The notes: generated by a model from the letters alone, not told the origin. A stretch of 5,419 nucleotides of DNA from Chloroflexota bacterium (GCA_003648085.1 QMOC01000220.1:1-5419); one strand, 5' to 3'; shown: positions 1 through 5,419, counted from the first letter of the stretch. Numbers and translations are program-made.

Positions 1-1300
1 CAGCGACCGTCACGACGAACGGGATCACCGGCAGGATGTGGCGGTAGCCGATGTTGATATGGCTGGCCATGCTGACGGCGAAATAAAGCGTGGGGAAGAG
101 GACTAAAATGTCAAACCCCAAACCCCGAAGCCCAAAGCCTAAACCCCGCTCTCCAGTCTGCCGCTGCTGGACAGACCTTTTAGCCTGCCAGCGCCAAATT
201 CTCGCAGCCGCCACGACCAGTAATATCAGCAGTGGCAGCGGCGTCTTGATCGCAAACAGAACCGGGAAGTAGTACCACCAGCCCTCGTCCGAGAGTTGCC
301 CCATAAAGAAAGCGTGGTGACCACGGGCTTGATGCTGCCACAGGCGCTCCAGGTTGTCCCAGTGCGTGGGCATTGGCACCCACATGCCGGTCGGCGGCCA
401 CACGCCGGTCTCGAAGCGATAGACCGCCCACAGTGTCAGGATGGCGATGCCTAAGATGACCCCGAATCCGACCAGTAGGGTGTACCGATCTGAAAGGCCG
501 AGAGGCCCGGACGTGAACGTCCGGGCTAAAGGAGCAAAGCCCTGACGGGCTGGTCCAGCCCCCGAAGGGGGCTTGGTCCTCTCGGCCCGATGCTTGAGCA
601 TCGGGCGGTGGGCGCTCCGCCACACGCGCCACAGAAGCGCCAGCCCCAGCACCAGGAGCAGGATGAGCGCCGACAACTTGGCTCCCCAGGCCAATCCCAA
701 CGTGAGCCCCGCCAGCAGAAGCCGTCCCCGGGTCGGCCGCTTTAGCCAGCGGGAGAAAGCGTAGCACGCCGCGTAGGTGAGGCAGGTAACCGGCAGGTCG
801 GTGGTGACGAGACTGGAGTGGGCCAGGATGTTGGGGTCGAAGGTGCACAGGAATAGCGCCGCCAGCCCTCCCCAGCGCCCAAACAATGCGCCGGCCCACC
901 GGCATACCAGCGCCGATAGCACCATGCCCAACGCCAGAATAGCATAGCGGCCCAAGAACAGCGCCCGCTCCACCGGTCGCCCAGGTTCCCAGAGCAGATA
1001 GCGGACCACGTCAGTGCGGGAGGCACGCTCCCAGCCCTTCAGGTCGGCCGGCGAGGGGAGGTCCGGCTCCAGCGCCAGAAACACGCCGCTCAAGGCGTGG
1101 CTCAAAGGGGGATGGCCCTGTTGCAGGCGCAGGTCACCGGTGCGCCAGTACGCCACCGCCCGGGCTATGTGCACCGGCTCATCCACGACCGGCGATTGGT
1201 CGCGGATGTTGGCCAGCACCCGGCCCCAGAACAGCAATAGCAGGGCAATGGAGGTGAGGCGTGAGACGTGAGACGTGATGCGTGAAACGTCAAACGTCAA
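1..1300 (-). CDS. GT39/PMT_2-like membrane glycosyltransferase, N-terminal 433 residues (3' end outside window)
   Basis: The frame is open from 1300 to the window edge and reads as a dolichyl-phosphate-mannose mannosyltransferase-like (GT39/PMT_2/ArnT-type) GT-C enzyme, which moves a sugar from a polyprenyl-phosphate carrier on the outer membrane face. Family marks: D40-E41 in 'VVDEPVHIARAVAYWRTGD' (first outer loop, likely catalytic acid), 'GHPPLSHALSG' (62-72), 'TFDPNILAHSSLVTTDLP' (153-170), 'GHHAFFMGQLSDEGWWYYFPVLFAIKTPLP' (328-357) and 'SHINIGYRHILPVIPF' (413-428). About ten membrane helices are visible. The chosen start is TTG at 1300: it overlaps the GT4 stop as TTGA and has GAGGGGG six bases upstream. 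No in-frame ATG occurs before residue 126, and GTG at residue 28 or 39 would remove the first helix. Repeats encode residues 1-15, 232-269 and 385-397. The positive-inside pattern places the tail and both internal stretches in the cytoplasm. The stop was not seen. Confidence 0.88.
   Translation of the reverse strand, partial: MTFDVSRITSHVSRLTSIALLLLFWGRVLANIRDQSPVVDEPVHIARAVAYWRTGDLRLQQGHPPLSHALSGVFLALEPDLPSPADLKGWERASRTDVVRYLLWEPGRPVERALFLGRYAILALGMVLSALVCRWAGALFGRWGGLAALFLCTFDPNILAHSSLVTTDLPVTCLTYAACYAFSRWLKRPTRGRLLLAGLTLGLAWGAKLSALILLLVLGLALLWRVWRSAHRPMLKHRAERTKPPSGAGPARQGFAPLARTFTSGPLGLSDRYTLLVGFGVILGIAILTLWAVYRFETGVWPPTGMWVPMPTHWDNLERLWQHQARGHHAFFMGQLSDEGWWYYFPVLFAIKTPLPLLILLVVAAARIWRWQAKRSVQQRQTGERGLGFGLRGLGFDILVLFPTLYFAVSMASHINIGYRHILPVIPFVVTVA
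112..146. repeat. Heptanucleotide array A (CAAACCC-type) inside the GT39-like gene
   Basis: Five imperfect 7-base units on the + strand: CAAACCC, CAAACCC, CGAAGCC, CAAAGCC, TAAACCC. Translated on the minus strand they give residues 385-397 (RGLGFGLRGLGFD), a heptapeptide-periodic Gly-Leu-Phe stretch. It sits in the predicted cytoplasmic loop between 'AARIWRWQAKRSVQQRQ' and the next membrane helix 'ILVLFPTLYFAV'. Because 7 is not a multiple of 3, three units encode one seven-residue repeat. Confidence 0.85.
496..606. repeat. 111-bp palindromic element inside the GT39-like gene, cloverleaf-like
   Basis: A nest of perfect inverted repeats. An outer 10-bp stem (GGCCGAGAGG at 496-505 with CCTCTCGGCC at 578-587) encloses three hairpins: CCCGGACGT/ACGTCCGGG (506-514 with 517-525), AGCCC/GGGCT (538-542 with 547-551) and AGCCCCC/GGGGGCT (557-563 with 567-573, loop GAA). 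A fourth 10-bp hairpin, GCCCGATGCT/AGCATCGGGC (585-594 with 597-606), shares three bases with the outer stem, so the two compete. The total is exactly 37 codons. In the gene's frame it has no stop and encodes residues 232-269, rich in Pro, Gly, Arg and Lys, in a predicted cytoplasmic loop after 'LALLWRVWRSAH'. The family normally has a short basic linker there. It resembles a REP/RPE-type element rather than a terminator, because it lies mid-gene and lacks a T-tract. No target duplication is visible. Confidence 0.8.
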
Positions 1301-1304
1301 AGGT
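1253..1304. repeat. Heptanucleotide array B (GAGACGT to CAAACGT) across the GT4/GT39 junction
   Basis: Seven + strand units from 1256 to 1304: GAGGCGT, GAGACGT, GAGACGT, GATGCGT, GAAACGT, CAAACGT, CAAAGGT, with some decay below 1256. The array grades from GAGA-type units at one end to CAAA-type units at the other. On the minus strand it holds the GT4 stop codon (1299-1297) and the proposed TTG start of the next gene (1300-1298). It encodes that protein's first 15 residues, where V-S-R-(I/L)-T-S recurs every seven residues. Confidence 0.88.
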
Positions 1305-2499
1305 GGCCCCCTCGGTCTCTCATCAGGGCGGTGAAGAACTCCGCTGTCCGGCGGGCGATGCGCTCCCAGGTGAACTCCTGCGCCAGCGCGGCCGCCCCCG
1401 TCTCCAGCCGCGCCCGCAGCGCCGGGTCGGCTGCCAGCCGCATCGCTGCCTCAGCCAGCCCCTCCGGGTCACGCGGCTCTACCAGCAGCATGTTCTCCCC
1501 ATTCCGCACCTGCGGCAGCACCACCGCTGGCCGGGTGGTGATCACCGCCCGCCTGTGGGCCAGGCAGGCATGCAGGGTCCCGCGCCGGAAGGAGACCCCA
1601 TCCCGGTAGGGCAGCACGCAGACGTCCGTCGCAAGCAACCCTGCCGACACCGCCTCGGGGCGTGTGTAGCCGGTCCGGTGAACTCGCTCCCCCAGGCCCA
1701 ATCCGGCGATCATACCCTCCACCCGCTCCGCGTAAGCCCGGTTGGTGGGGTCGGAACTGCCCACCCGTCCCCCGATCATCAGGAGATGGGCCGGCACCCC
1801 CCGTTCCACCAGAAGGGCCAACGCCTGGATCAGTTCCTCGCCCCCTTTGCTCTCGTTCAAGAAGCCAAAGTAGCCCAGCAGGAGATCATCCGGCCCCACC
1901 CCCCAGCGGGCCCGCTCCACGTCCCGGTCGTAGCCATCCGGCAACTGCGGCGCGATGTTGCTGCCGATGGGGATGCGGGCCAAATTTGAGATTTGAGATT
2001 CGAGATTCGAGATCTGCTCTTCGTCTTCACGGTTGGTGACGATGACGCCGTCGGACCAGCGGGCCAGGGCCAGCACCGCCTGCCGGCGCAGAGGCCCGGC
2101 TTTGGGGAAGAGATAGGGCACCCGTAGGTCGTGGAAAGTGACCACCACTGGCGGCCTGCCGCGCCATCGCAGATACCACGGGAGCAGATTGATCGCCGGG
2201 TGCATGCGGTAGGCGGCGGCCTGGTATTGGACGTTCAGCACATCGAAGCGGAGCGCCTCGTCCAATCGGATGATGTCGCGCCAGCAGCGCCAGCCCCAGC
2301 CGCTCACCACGCGGTGTGTTGTCACTTCTGGGGGGTGGAGATCGGGGAGTGGAGATCGAGGGTTGGAGATTGGAGGCCTCGTCGTGATGATGTGGATTTC
2401 GTGGCCGAGGGCCGCCAATGCCCGCGCCAGTTCGCGGGTGAAGTCACCCACCCCACCCTGGTCGGGGGGATACTCGCCGGTGATCAATCCGATGCGCAT
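1297..2499 (-). CDS. GT4 family (GT-B fold) glycosyltransferase carrying two repeat-derived loops
   Basis: A 400-residue cytoplasmic retaining glycosyltransferase of the GT4 type, normal length for the family. The N-terminal acceptor domain opens with 'GEYPPDQGGVGDFTRELARALAALGHEIHIIT', including the glycine-rich loop (G15-G16-V-G). The C-terminal donor domain has 'GYFGFLNESKGGEELIQAL' with phosphate-contacting K218, then 'VCVLPYRDGVSFRRGTLHACLAHRRAVITT' (293-322). In that segment the classical E-x7-E signature is replaced by D300 and the DGVSxRRG pattern. Such GT4 variants exist, so this need not mean inactivity. The ATG at 2499 lies four bases after the upstream stop, with GGAG seven bases before it. 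Two stretches look inserted: residues 43-56 (PISNPRSPLPDLHP) after the second beta strand, and residues 163-173 (ISNLESQISNL) between 'TNREDEEQ' and 'ARIPIGSN'. Both are encoded by heptanucleotide arrays and both fall in expected surface loops. The stop codon itself lies in a third array. Sugar and acceptor are unknown. Confidence 0.93.
   Translation of the reverse strand: MRIGLITGEYPPDQGGVGDFTRELARALAALGHEIHIITTRPPISNPRSPLPDLHPPEVTTHRVVSGWGWRCWRDIIRLDEALRFDVLNVQYQAAAYRMHPAINLLPWYLRWRGRPPVVVTFHDLRVPYLFPKAGPLRRQAVLALARWSDGVIVTNREDEEQISNLESQISNLARIPIGSNIAPQLPDGYDRDVERARWGVGPDDLLLGYFGFLNESKGGEELIQALALLVERGVPAHLLMIGGRVGSSDPTNRAYAERVEGMIAGLGLGERVHRTGYTRPEAVSAGLLATDVCVLPYRDGVSFRRGTLHACLAHRRAVITTRPAVVLPQVRNGENMLLVEPRDPEGLAEAAMRLAADPALRARLETGAAALAQEFTWERIARRTAEFFTALMRDRGGHL
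1307..1313 (-). promoter_or_regulatory. Shine-Dalgarno deciding the TTG start of the GT39-like gene
   Basis: GAGGGGG on the minus strand, six bases before TTG at 1300. It lies in the last codons of the GT4 gene. With the TTGA stop/start overlap it is the main reason for choosing this non-ATG start. Confidence 0.65.
1981..2015. repeat. Heptanucleotide array C (GAGATTY) inside the GT4 gene
   Basis: Four clear + strand units GAGATTT, GAGATTC, GAGATTC, GAGATCT (1988-2015), preceded by a decayed unit CAAATTT (1981-1987). Translated on the minus strand it gives ISNLESQISNL (residues 163-173), an obvious heptapeptide repeat. It sits in a loop between 'VIVTNREDEEQ' and 'ARIPIGSNI', where GT4 proteins normally run through without low-complexity sequence. 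Confidence 0.9.
2336..2377. repeat. Heptanucleotide array D (TGGAGAT, 14-base higher order) inside the GT4 gene
   Basis: Six + strand 7-base units: TGGAGAT, CGGGGAG, TGGAGAT, CGAGGGT, TGGAGAT, TGGAGGC. Every second unit is an exact TGGAGAT, so the array also reads as a 14-base repeat in three copies. Its 42 bases equal 14 codons. On the minus strand it encodes residues 43-56 of the GT4 protein (PISNPRSPLPDLHP) in the loop after beta strand 'HEIHIITT'. Confidence 0.85.
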
Positions 2500-2503
2500 G
2501 GCT

Positions 2504-5008
2504 CTACTCCGTTACCCAGATCACTGCCAGCAGTACCCGCTCCTCATGCTGACGGATGCCGTTCAAGTAAGCCGGAAGCCGCCCCGACCCATCGGGATTG
2601 TATAAGCCCACCTCCAGTGAATATTGCCCCGGCTGTAGATCCGTTGGCAAGGCGAGGAGACGGGGATCGGGTACGACCTCGCCCGGATACCAGGTGTAGG
2701 GCGGGCGCGTGTCGTGAAAGGCCCAGCCGTCGGACTGGGGACCCAGATTGCCGTCAGCATCGTAGAGGTGCAGGAAGACTTTAGCGTCACTGTCGGTCGA
2801 GTTTGTGGCCTGCCAATAGAGCGTCACGGGCATCACATCGCCGGAATGCCATTCTCTCCGGGAAAGATCGAAGCCCAGCAGAGACAGTCCCCCGGCGAAG
2901 ACGACGTTCACGCGCCGTCCGATCTTCACAACCGCCTTCTCCGGTTCACCTTGCAGGAACCAGAAATAGTAAGGAGCGTAATGGCGAAAGGCGGGGTTGT
3001 CGGTGTCCACCTGCAACGAGATGCGCGTCCGGGAATGGGTGACGGCCCCGGACGGCACCCGGAAGACCGTCTCCAGCCACTGACCGGGCATGGGGGGATA
3101 AGCCCAGCGTCCCACATCACGCCCGTCCACTCCAACCCGCACCGCTCCGGCCTCCTGAGCGTGCAACCGCGCTACGATCCACAGCGGCTCGCCGGGTTTT
3201 GTTGCCACATCGAACGCTATCCCACCGGTCAGCAGCCGGCCGCCGTCCAGTACCTCCTGCTTAGGGAGGACGTGGTATGTCATTTGCCATACCTCCGTGG
3301 GGAAACCGGGACGCCGGACAGTCTGCCACCACTCCACGCCGTGTGCTGCCTCATTATCCAGGTCGGCCACGTCCAGCGTGTCCACCGATGTGAGGCCGGC
3401 CGTGCGTGCCAGGACGTCCGGCTGGTAGAATTGTTTCCCACTATCGGCCAAGCGCCAGTCGGCCCGCCACACCCCCTGCACCGGGCCCGCGCTGGCGACG
3501 GCCGCCTCCGGAACGTTTACCTCGAATAGTTCTTCGGCGAAGAGGTCGGTCGCTGCCAGGTAGGGGATGGAGAAGACATCCGGGTAAATGGCAAAGTAAT
3601 CGGGACGCATCGGTGAGTGTTCCATTAGTTCAAACACGCTCCCTGCACCATGTCGCCAAGCGGCCGCAGCATGCGCGGTGGTCAGGCCGATCAGATCGTA
3701 AGTCGGCCGCCCGCCGAGGTAGCGCAGACTGCCCGTATCGTGAACGCCCACCCGAACGTTGGGGGGCAGGTTCTCCCGCAACCAGTCTGCAACGACCAAC
3801 TGTTGATGCACCATTGTGCTGACTGCGTGGTGATAGGTATGTACGAAACGCAGCGTCGAGTACACAGAAGATGCCGGCAGAAAGAGCACTGCCAACCCCA
3901 ACGAGATGCGTTGCCACTGTTGCTTCACTCTCTTGTTAAGGAATGCCAGTCCACAGAGAGCCAGGGCGATTGTCAGCGGCACGAATGGGACCTGATAGCG
4001 TCCCAGGTGCCAAGTAGCGGTGATCAGCGTGGCAGTGGATAGTGTTCCTGTTAGAAACCACGAAGCCGTCAAAGCCGATGCCGTCCAGCGGCGATGGGTG
4101 CCCAAGGCGATCCACCCCAGCACGGAGCACAGGAGGAACCCGGGTGGCAGGAACCAACGCCGGGCGGGTCCCCATCCCAGGAAAGACCCCAGGATGATGC
4201 GTTTATATGACAGCAGGATCGAATGCGCGATTGCCTCCGGATAACGGGGTACGTTGAACCACCAGGACTTAGCCTGGAGGCCCGTCGGTGCAGCAGTGCC
4301 GGTGAGCGCCCAATTGATGAGCGCAGGCACGAGCCCTGCTATCACTGCCGCCGAAAGGAGCCCCGCTCGTCTCCAATCAGCGGCGCGGGGGTTGGAGAGA
4401 GCCTTCACAAGGCTCACTACCCAGGTCAGGATCGCCAATATGAGCCCCTCAGGTCGCGCAAGTCCCGCCAGGCCCAGCCACAGGGCACATAGCCCCGTTC
4501 GCCCGCCCAAGAATGCCTCCAGTGCTGCCAGTGTCAGGACGGTGAAGAGGCCCGTCTCCAGGCCGTTGAAGCATCCCCACTGCACCGGGCCGCTGAGGAC
4601 GACGAGGGCCGCTGCGATCAGCGGCCAGCCTCTACCGGAATCTCCTCCGCCCGTCAGGTGAGAGGTTAAGCGATAAGTTAACCAGGCGATCAACCCCAGC
4701 CAGACCACGCCGCTCCCTACGGCAAAGGCGACGAGACGCTCACCGGTGAAGCCGAAAAGGTAGGCCCCCGCCAACCAGAGGCCGAACAGGGTACTGGTCA
4801 TTCCCGTCGTCGGAGGGTCTCCATCATTGTATTGATAGGGATGACCACGTGCGATCTGGCGGGCGTATTGGTAAGCGATGTATGCATCGTCCAGTGGTGC
4901 TACCGGGCGTCCACCGGCGGTGGTCAGGGCTGTGGTCAGGTATGCTACGCCGACGAGACCCACCAGTACAGGGAGGAGTATGAAGGTCCATTGGCGGGCA
5001 CTTCTCAT
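2504..5008 (-). CDS. Polytopic GT-C-type glycosyltransferase with large C-terminal extracytoplasmic domain
   Basis: An 834-residue integral membrane protein, probably a GT-C glycosyltransferase using a polyprenyl-phosphate sugar on the outer face of the membrane. The ATG at 5008 was chosen because it overlaps the upstream TGA and has GAGGGA seven bases before it. An in-frame ATG 30 codons upstream lies inside the GT2 gene and gives a polar leader, so it was rejected. Residues 9-29 form the first membrane helix. It is followed by D40-D41 in 'PLDDAYIAYQYARQIARGHP', matching the acidic pair in the first outer loop of GT-C enzymes. 'NGLETGLF' (148-155) and 'LARPEG' (183-188) are also typical. About ten further hydrophobic segments run to roughly residue 386. 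The rest is soluble: 'WLRENLPPNVRVGVHDTGSLRYLGGRP' near 409-435, then beta-rich sequence. Residues about 705-805, with 'VTLYWQA', 'VFLHLYDADGNL' and 'QPGQYSLEVGLYNPDG', resemble a beta-sandwich module that recurs in Chloroflexota membrane glycosyltransferases. Substrate unknown; membrane GT-C assignment fairly sure. Confidence 0.9.
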   Translation of the reverse strand: MRSARQWTFILLPVLVGLVGVAYLTTALTTAGGRPVAPLDDAYIAYQYARQIARGHPYQYNDGDPPTTGMTSTLFGLWLAGAYLFGFTGERLVAFAVGSGVVWLGLIAWLTYRLTSHLTGGGDSGRGWPLIAAALVVLSGPVQWGCFNGLETGLFTVLTLAALEAFLGGRTGLCALWLGLAGLARPEGLILAILTWVVSLVKALSNPRAADWRRAGLLSAAVIAGLVPALINWALTGTAAPTGLQAKSWWFNVPRYPEAIAHSILLSYKRIILGSFLGWGPARRWFLPPGFLLCSVLGWIALGTHRRWTASALTASWFLTGTLSTATLITATWHLGRYQVPFVPLTIALALCGLAFLNKRVKQQWQRISLGLAVLFLPASSVYSTLRFVHTYHHAVSTMVHQQLVVADWLRENLPPNVRVGVHDTGSLRYLGGRPTYDLIGLTTAHAAAAWRHGAGSVFELMEHSPMRPDYFAIYPDVFSIPYLAATDLFAEELFEVNVPEAAVASAGPVQGVWRADWRLADSGKQFYQPDVLARTAGLTSVDTLDVADLDNEAAHGVEWWQTVRRPGFPTEVWQMTYHVLPKQEVLDGGRLLTGGIAFDVATKPGEPLWIVARLHAQEAGAVRVGVDGRDVGRWAYPPMPGQWLETVFRVPSGAVTHSRTRISLQVDTDNPAFRHYAPYYFWFLQGEPEKAVVKIGRRVNVVFAGGLSLLGFDLSRREWHSGDVMPVTLYWQATNSTDSDAKVFLHLYDADGNLGPQSDGWAFHDTRPPYTWYPGEVVPDPRLLALPTDLQPGQYSLEVGLYNPDGSGRLPAYLNGIRQHEERVLLAVIWVTE
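2507..2510 (-). promoter_or_regulatory. Shine-Dalgarno of the GT4 gene
   Basis: GGAG on the minus strand, seven bases before the ATG at 2499. It overlaps the end of the upstream gene, next to its TAG stop. Confidence 0.7.
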
Positions 5009-5419
5009 CACCGCGTCCCTCGCAACCCACTGCGCAGCACCTGCCGGTAGGCGGCGATCCGCTGAGCCCGCAGGGTACGCTTGTGGCCCAGCAGCCACTT
5101 GGCCCCCTCCAGCCCCAATTGCCAGACGTAGTTGCCCAGGAGAAACAAGCGCAGGGCCTCGGCGGCCGGTGAGCCGTGGTACTTGCGGAAATAGCGCACT
5201 TTGCTGGTCTGGAAGTGGATGTGGCGGGCGGCAACCACCTGCTCGCTGCTCTTGCCCACGTGATGGACGATCTGCGCAGCGGGCAGGTAGACCACACGCC
5301 AGCCGGCCTCACGGAACCTGCGGCACCAATCCAGTTCCTCCGAGTACATAAAGAAGCCCTCGTCCAGCAGTCCAACCTGCTCGATGGCTTCCCGGCGCGC
5401 CATCACCGCTGCCCCGGTC
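5008..5419 (-). CDS. GT2 family glycosyltransferase, C-terminal part (5' end outside window)
   Basis: This is the C-terminal 136 residues of a family 2 (GT-A fold) glycosyltransferase of the rhamnosyltransferase/WbbL-like type. The family transfers a sugar from a nucleotide donor to a growing glycan on the cytoplasmic side of the membrane. The frame is open to the window edge, reading [16 protein letters not shown], so the apparent ATG/GTG near 5401-5406 is internal and the true start lies beyond 5419. Visible family marks are the '[27 protein letters not shown]' block (window residues 8-34), with the acidic EE-x-D-W-x-x-R acceptor/catalytic segment (EELDWCRR), then '[20 protein letters not shown]' with the typical H-x-G-x-S. 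The tail is basic and amphipathic, without a clear membrane helix. The TGA stop shares one base with the ATG of the next gene (TGATG), which implies translational coupling. Acceptor and sugar cannot be told. Confidence 0.92.
   Translation of the reverse strand, partial: TGAAVMARREAIEQVGLLDEGFFMYSEELDWCRRFREAGWRVVYLPAAQIVHHVGKSSEQVVAARHIHFQTSKVRYFRKYHGSPAAEALRLFLLGNYVWQLGLEGAKWLLGHKRTLRAQRIAAYRQVLRSGLRGTR
5016..5021 (-). promoter_or_regulatory. Shine-Dalgarno of the 834-residue membrane protein gene
   Basis: GAGGGA on the minus strand, seven bases before the ATG at 5008 and inside the last codons of the GT2 gene. It supports this start over the in-frame ATG 90 bases further upstream. Confidence 0.7.

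Larger units (their letters stand above)
1..5419 (-). other. Four-gene glycosyltransferase operon segment
   Basis: All four genes share a strand and are joined by a 1-base overlap, a 4-base gap and a 4-base overlap. No gap could hold a promoter or terminator, so one transcript with coupled translation is expected. The promoter and the operon ends are outside the window. The mix of two cytoplasmic-type transferases (GT2, GT4) and two GT-C membrane transferases fits assembly of a cell-surface glycan or glycoconjugate. No polymerase, flippase or sugar-nucleotide gene is present here to identify the product. Confidence 0.8.

Noticed and set aside
506..525. Hairpin read as a rho-independent terminator
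   Set aside because: It is strong, but it lies inside an open coding frame, has no T-tract on either strand, and belongs to a larger palindromic element.
496..587. Cloverleaf-like fold considered as a tRNA
   Set aside because: There is no 7-bp acceptor stem with the right spacing, no T-loop GTTC-type sequence and no anticodon-loop pattern. The stem lengths do not fit a tRNA.
180..905. A 241-codon minus-strand ORF starting MPVGRRIVWALG
   Set aside because: It is a shadow of the GT39-like gene in another frame. It is rich in Arg, Pro, Gly and His without family motifs, while the overlapping frame from 1300 to 1 carries all the motifs and membrane helices.
112..2377. Heptad arrays considered as CRISPR or telomere-like repeats
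   Set aside because: There are no 25-40 base repeats with unique spacers. The units are 7 bases, imperfect, translated and internal to genes.
1282..3529. Long + strand ORFs (for example 1282-1989, 2131-2784, 2714-3529)
   Set aside because: These are antisense shadows in GC-rich sequence: Pro/Arg/His-rich, no domain signatures, and lying over well-recognised minus-strand genes.
4378..4415. Possible eroded heptad array encoding LSNPRAADWRR
   Set aside because: It recalls the ISNPRS peptide of the GT4 insert, but no 7-base period can be shown in the DNA.
4664..4683. GGTTAA/TTAACC inverted repeat in the 834-residue protein gene
   Set aside because: It has only a 6-bp stem with an 8-base loop. 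It may be a worn heptad array (loop TYRLTSHLTGGG) but is too weak to separate from chance.
5008..5098. Upstream ATG at 5098 as the start of the membrane protein
   Set aside because: It would overlap the GT2 gene by 30 codons with a polar leader. The ATG at 5008 has a Shine-Dalgarno sequence and the TGATG overlap.

Overview
The window is a densely packed stretch of surface-polysaccharide or glycoconjugate genes, all on the minus strand and apparently one operon transcribed from high to low coordinates. It is GC-rich and has no intergenic space beyond a few bases. The style suggests an uncultivated Chloroflexota (Anaerolineae-like) bacterium: large polytopic GT-C glycosyltransferases with a C-terminal extracytoplasmic beta domain, a GT4 of the 'DGVSxRRG' type, and many imperfect heptanucleotide repeats inside genes. 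This taxonomic reading is inference from protein and repeat style; no rRNA or marker gene is present.

Layout in transcription order: (1) 5419-5008, the C-terminal end of a GT2 (rhamnosyltransferase-like) glycosyltransferase whose start lies outside the window; (2) 5008-2504, an 834-residue membrane GT-C-type glycosyltransferase with a long soluble C-terminal half; (3) 2499-1297, a 400-residue cytoplasmic GT4 glycosyltransferase; (4) 1300-1, the first 433 residues of a GT39/PMT_2-like membrane glycosyltransferase that runs off the window. Junctions are a 1-base overlap (TGATG), a 4-base gap, and a 4-base overlap (TTGA), each with a good Shine-Dalgarno sequence. The fourth gene begins with TTG and its first ATG-encoded Met is residue 126, so it is easily missed or miscalled.

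Together the genes look like part of a glycan assembly pathway. GT2 and GT4 enzymes would use nucleotide sugars on the cytoplasmic face. The two GT-C proteins would transfer sugars from lipid-linked donors on the outer face of the membrane. No substrate can be named from the sequence.

The unusual part is the repeat content of the lower half (1-2500). Four separate arrays of 7-base units (112-146, 1253-1304, 1981-2015, 2336-2377) share a + strand pattern close to SARAYNN. A 111-bp, exactly 37-codon palindromic element (496-606) can fold into a three-armed, cloverleaf-like structure. All five keep the reading frame open and are translated, and all five fall in predicted loops or a terminal tail. 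One array spans the GT4/GT39 junction and supplies both the stop codon of one gene and the start codon of the next. None is seen in the upstream 2.9 kb.
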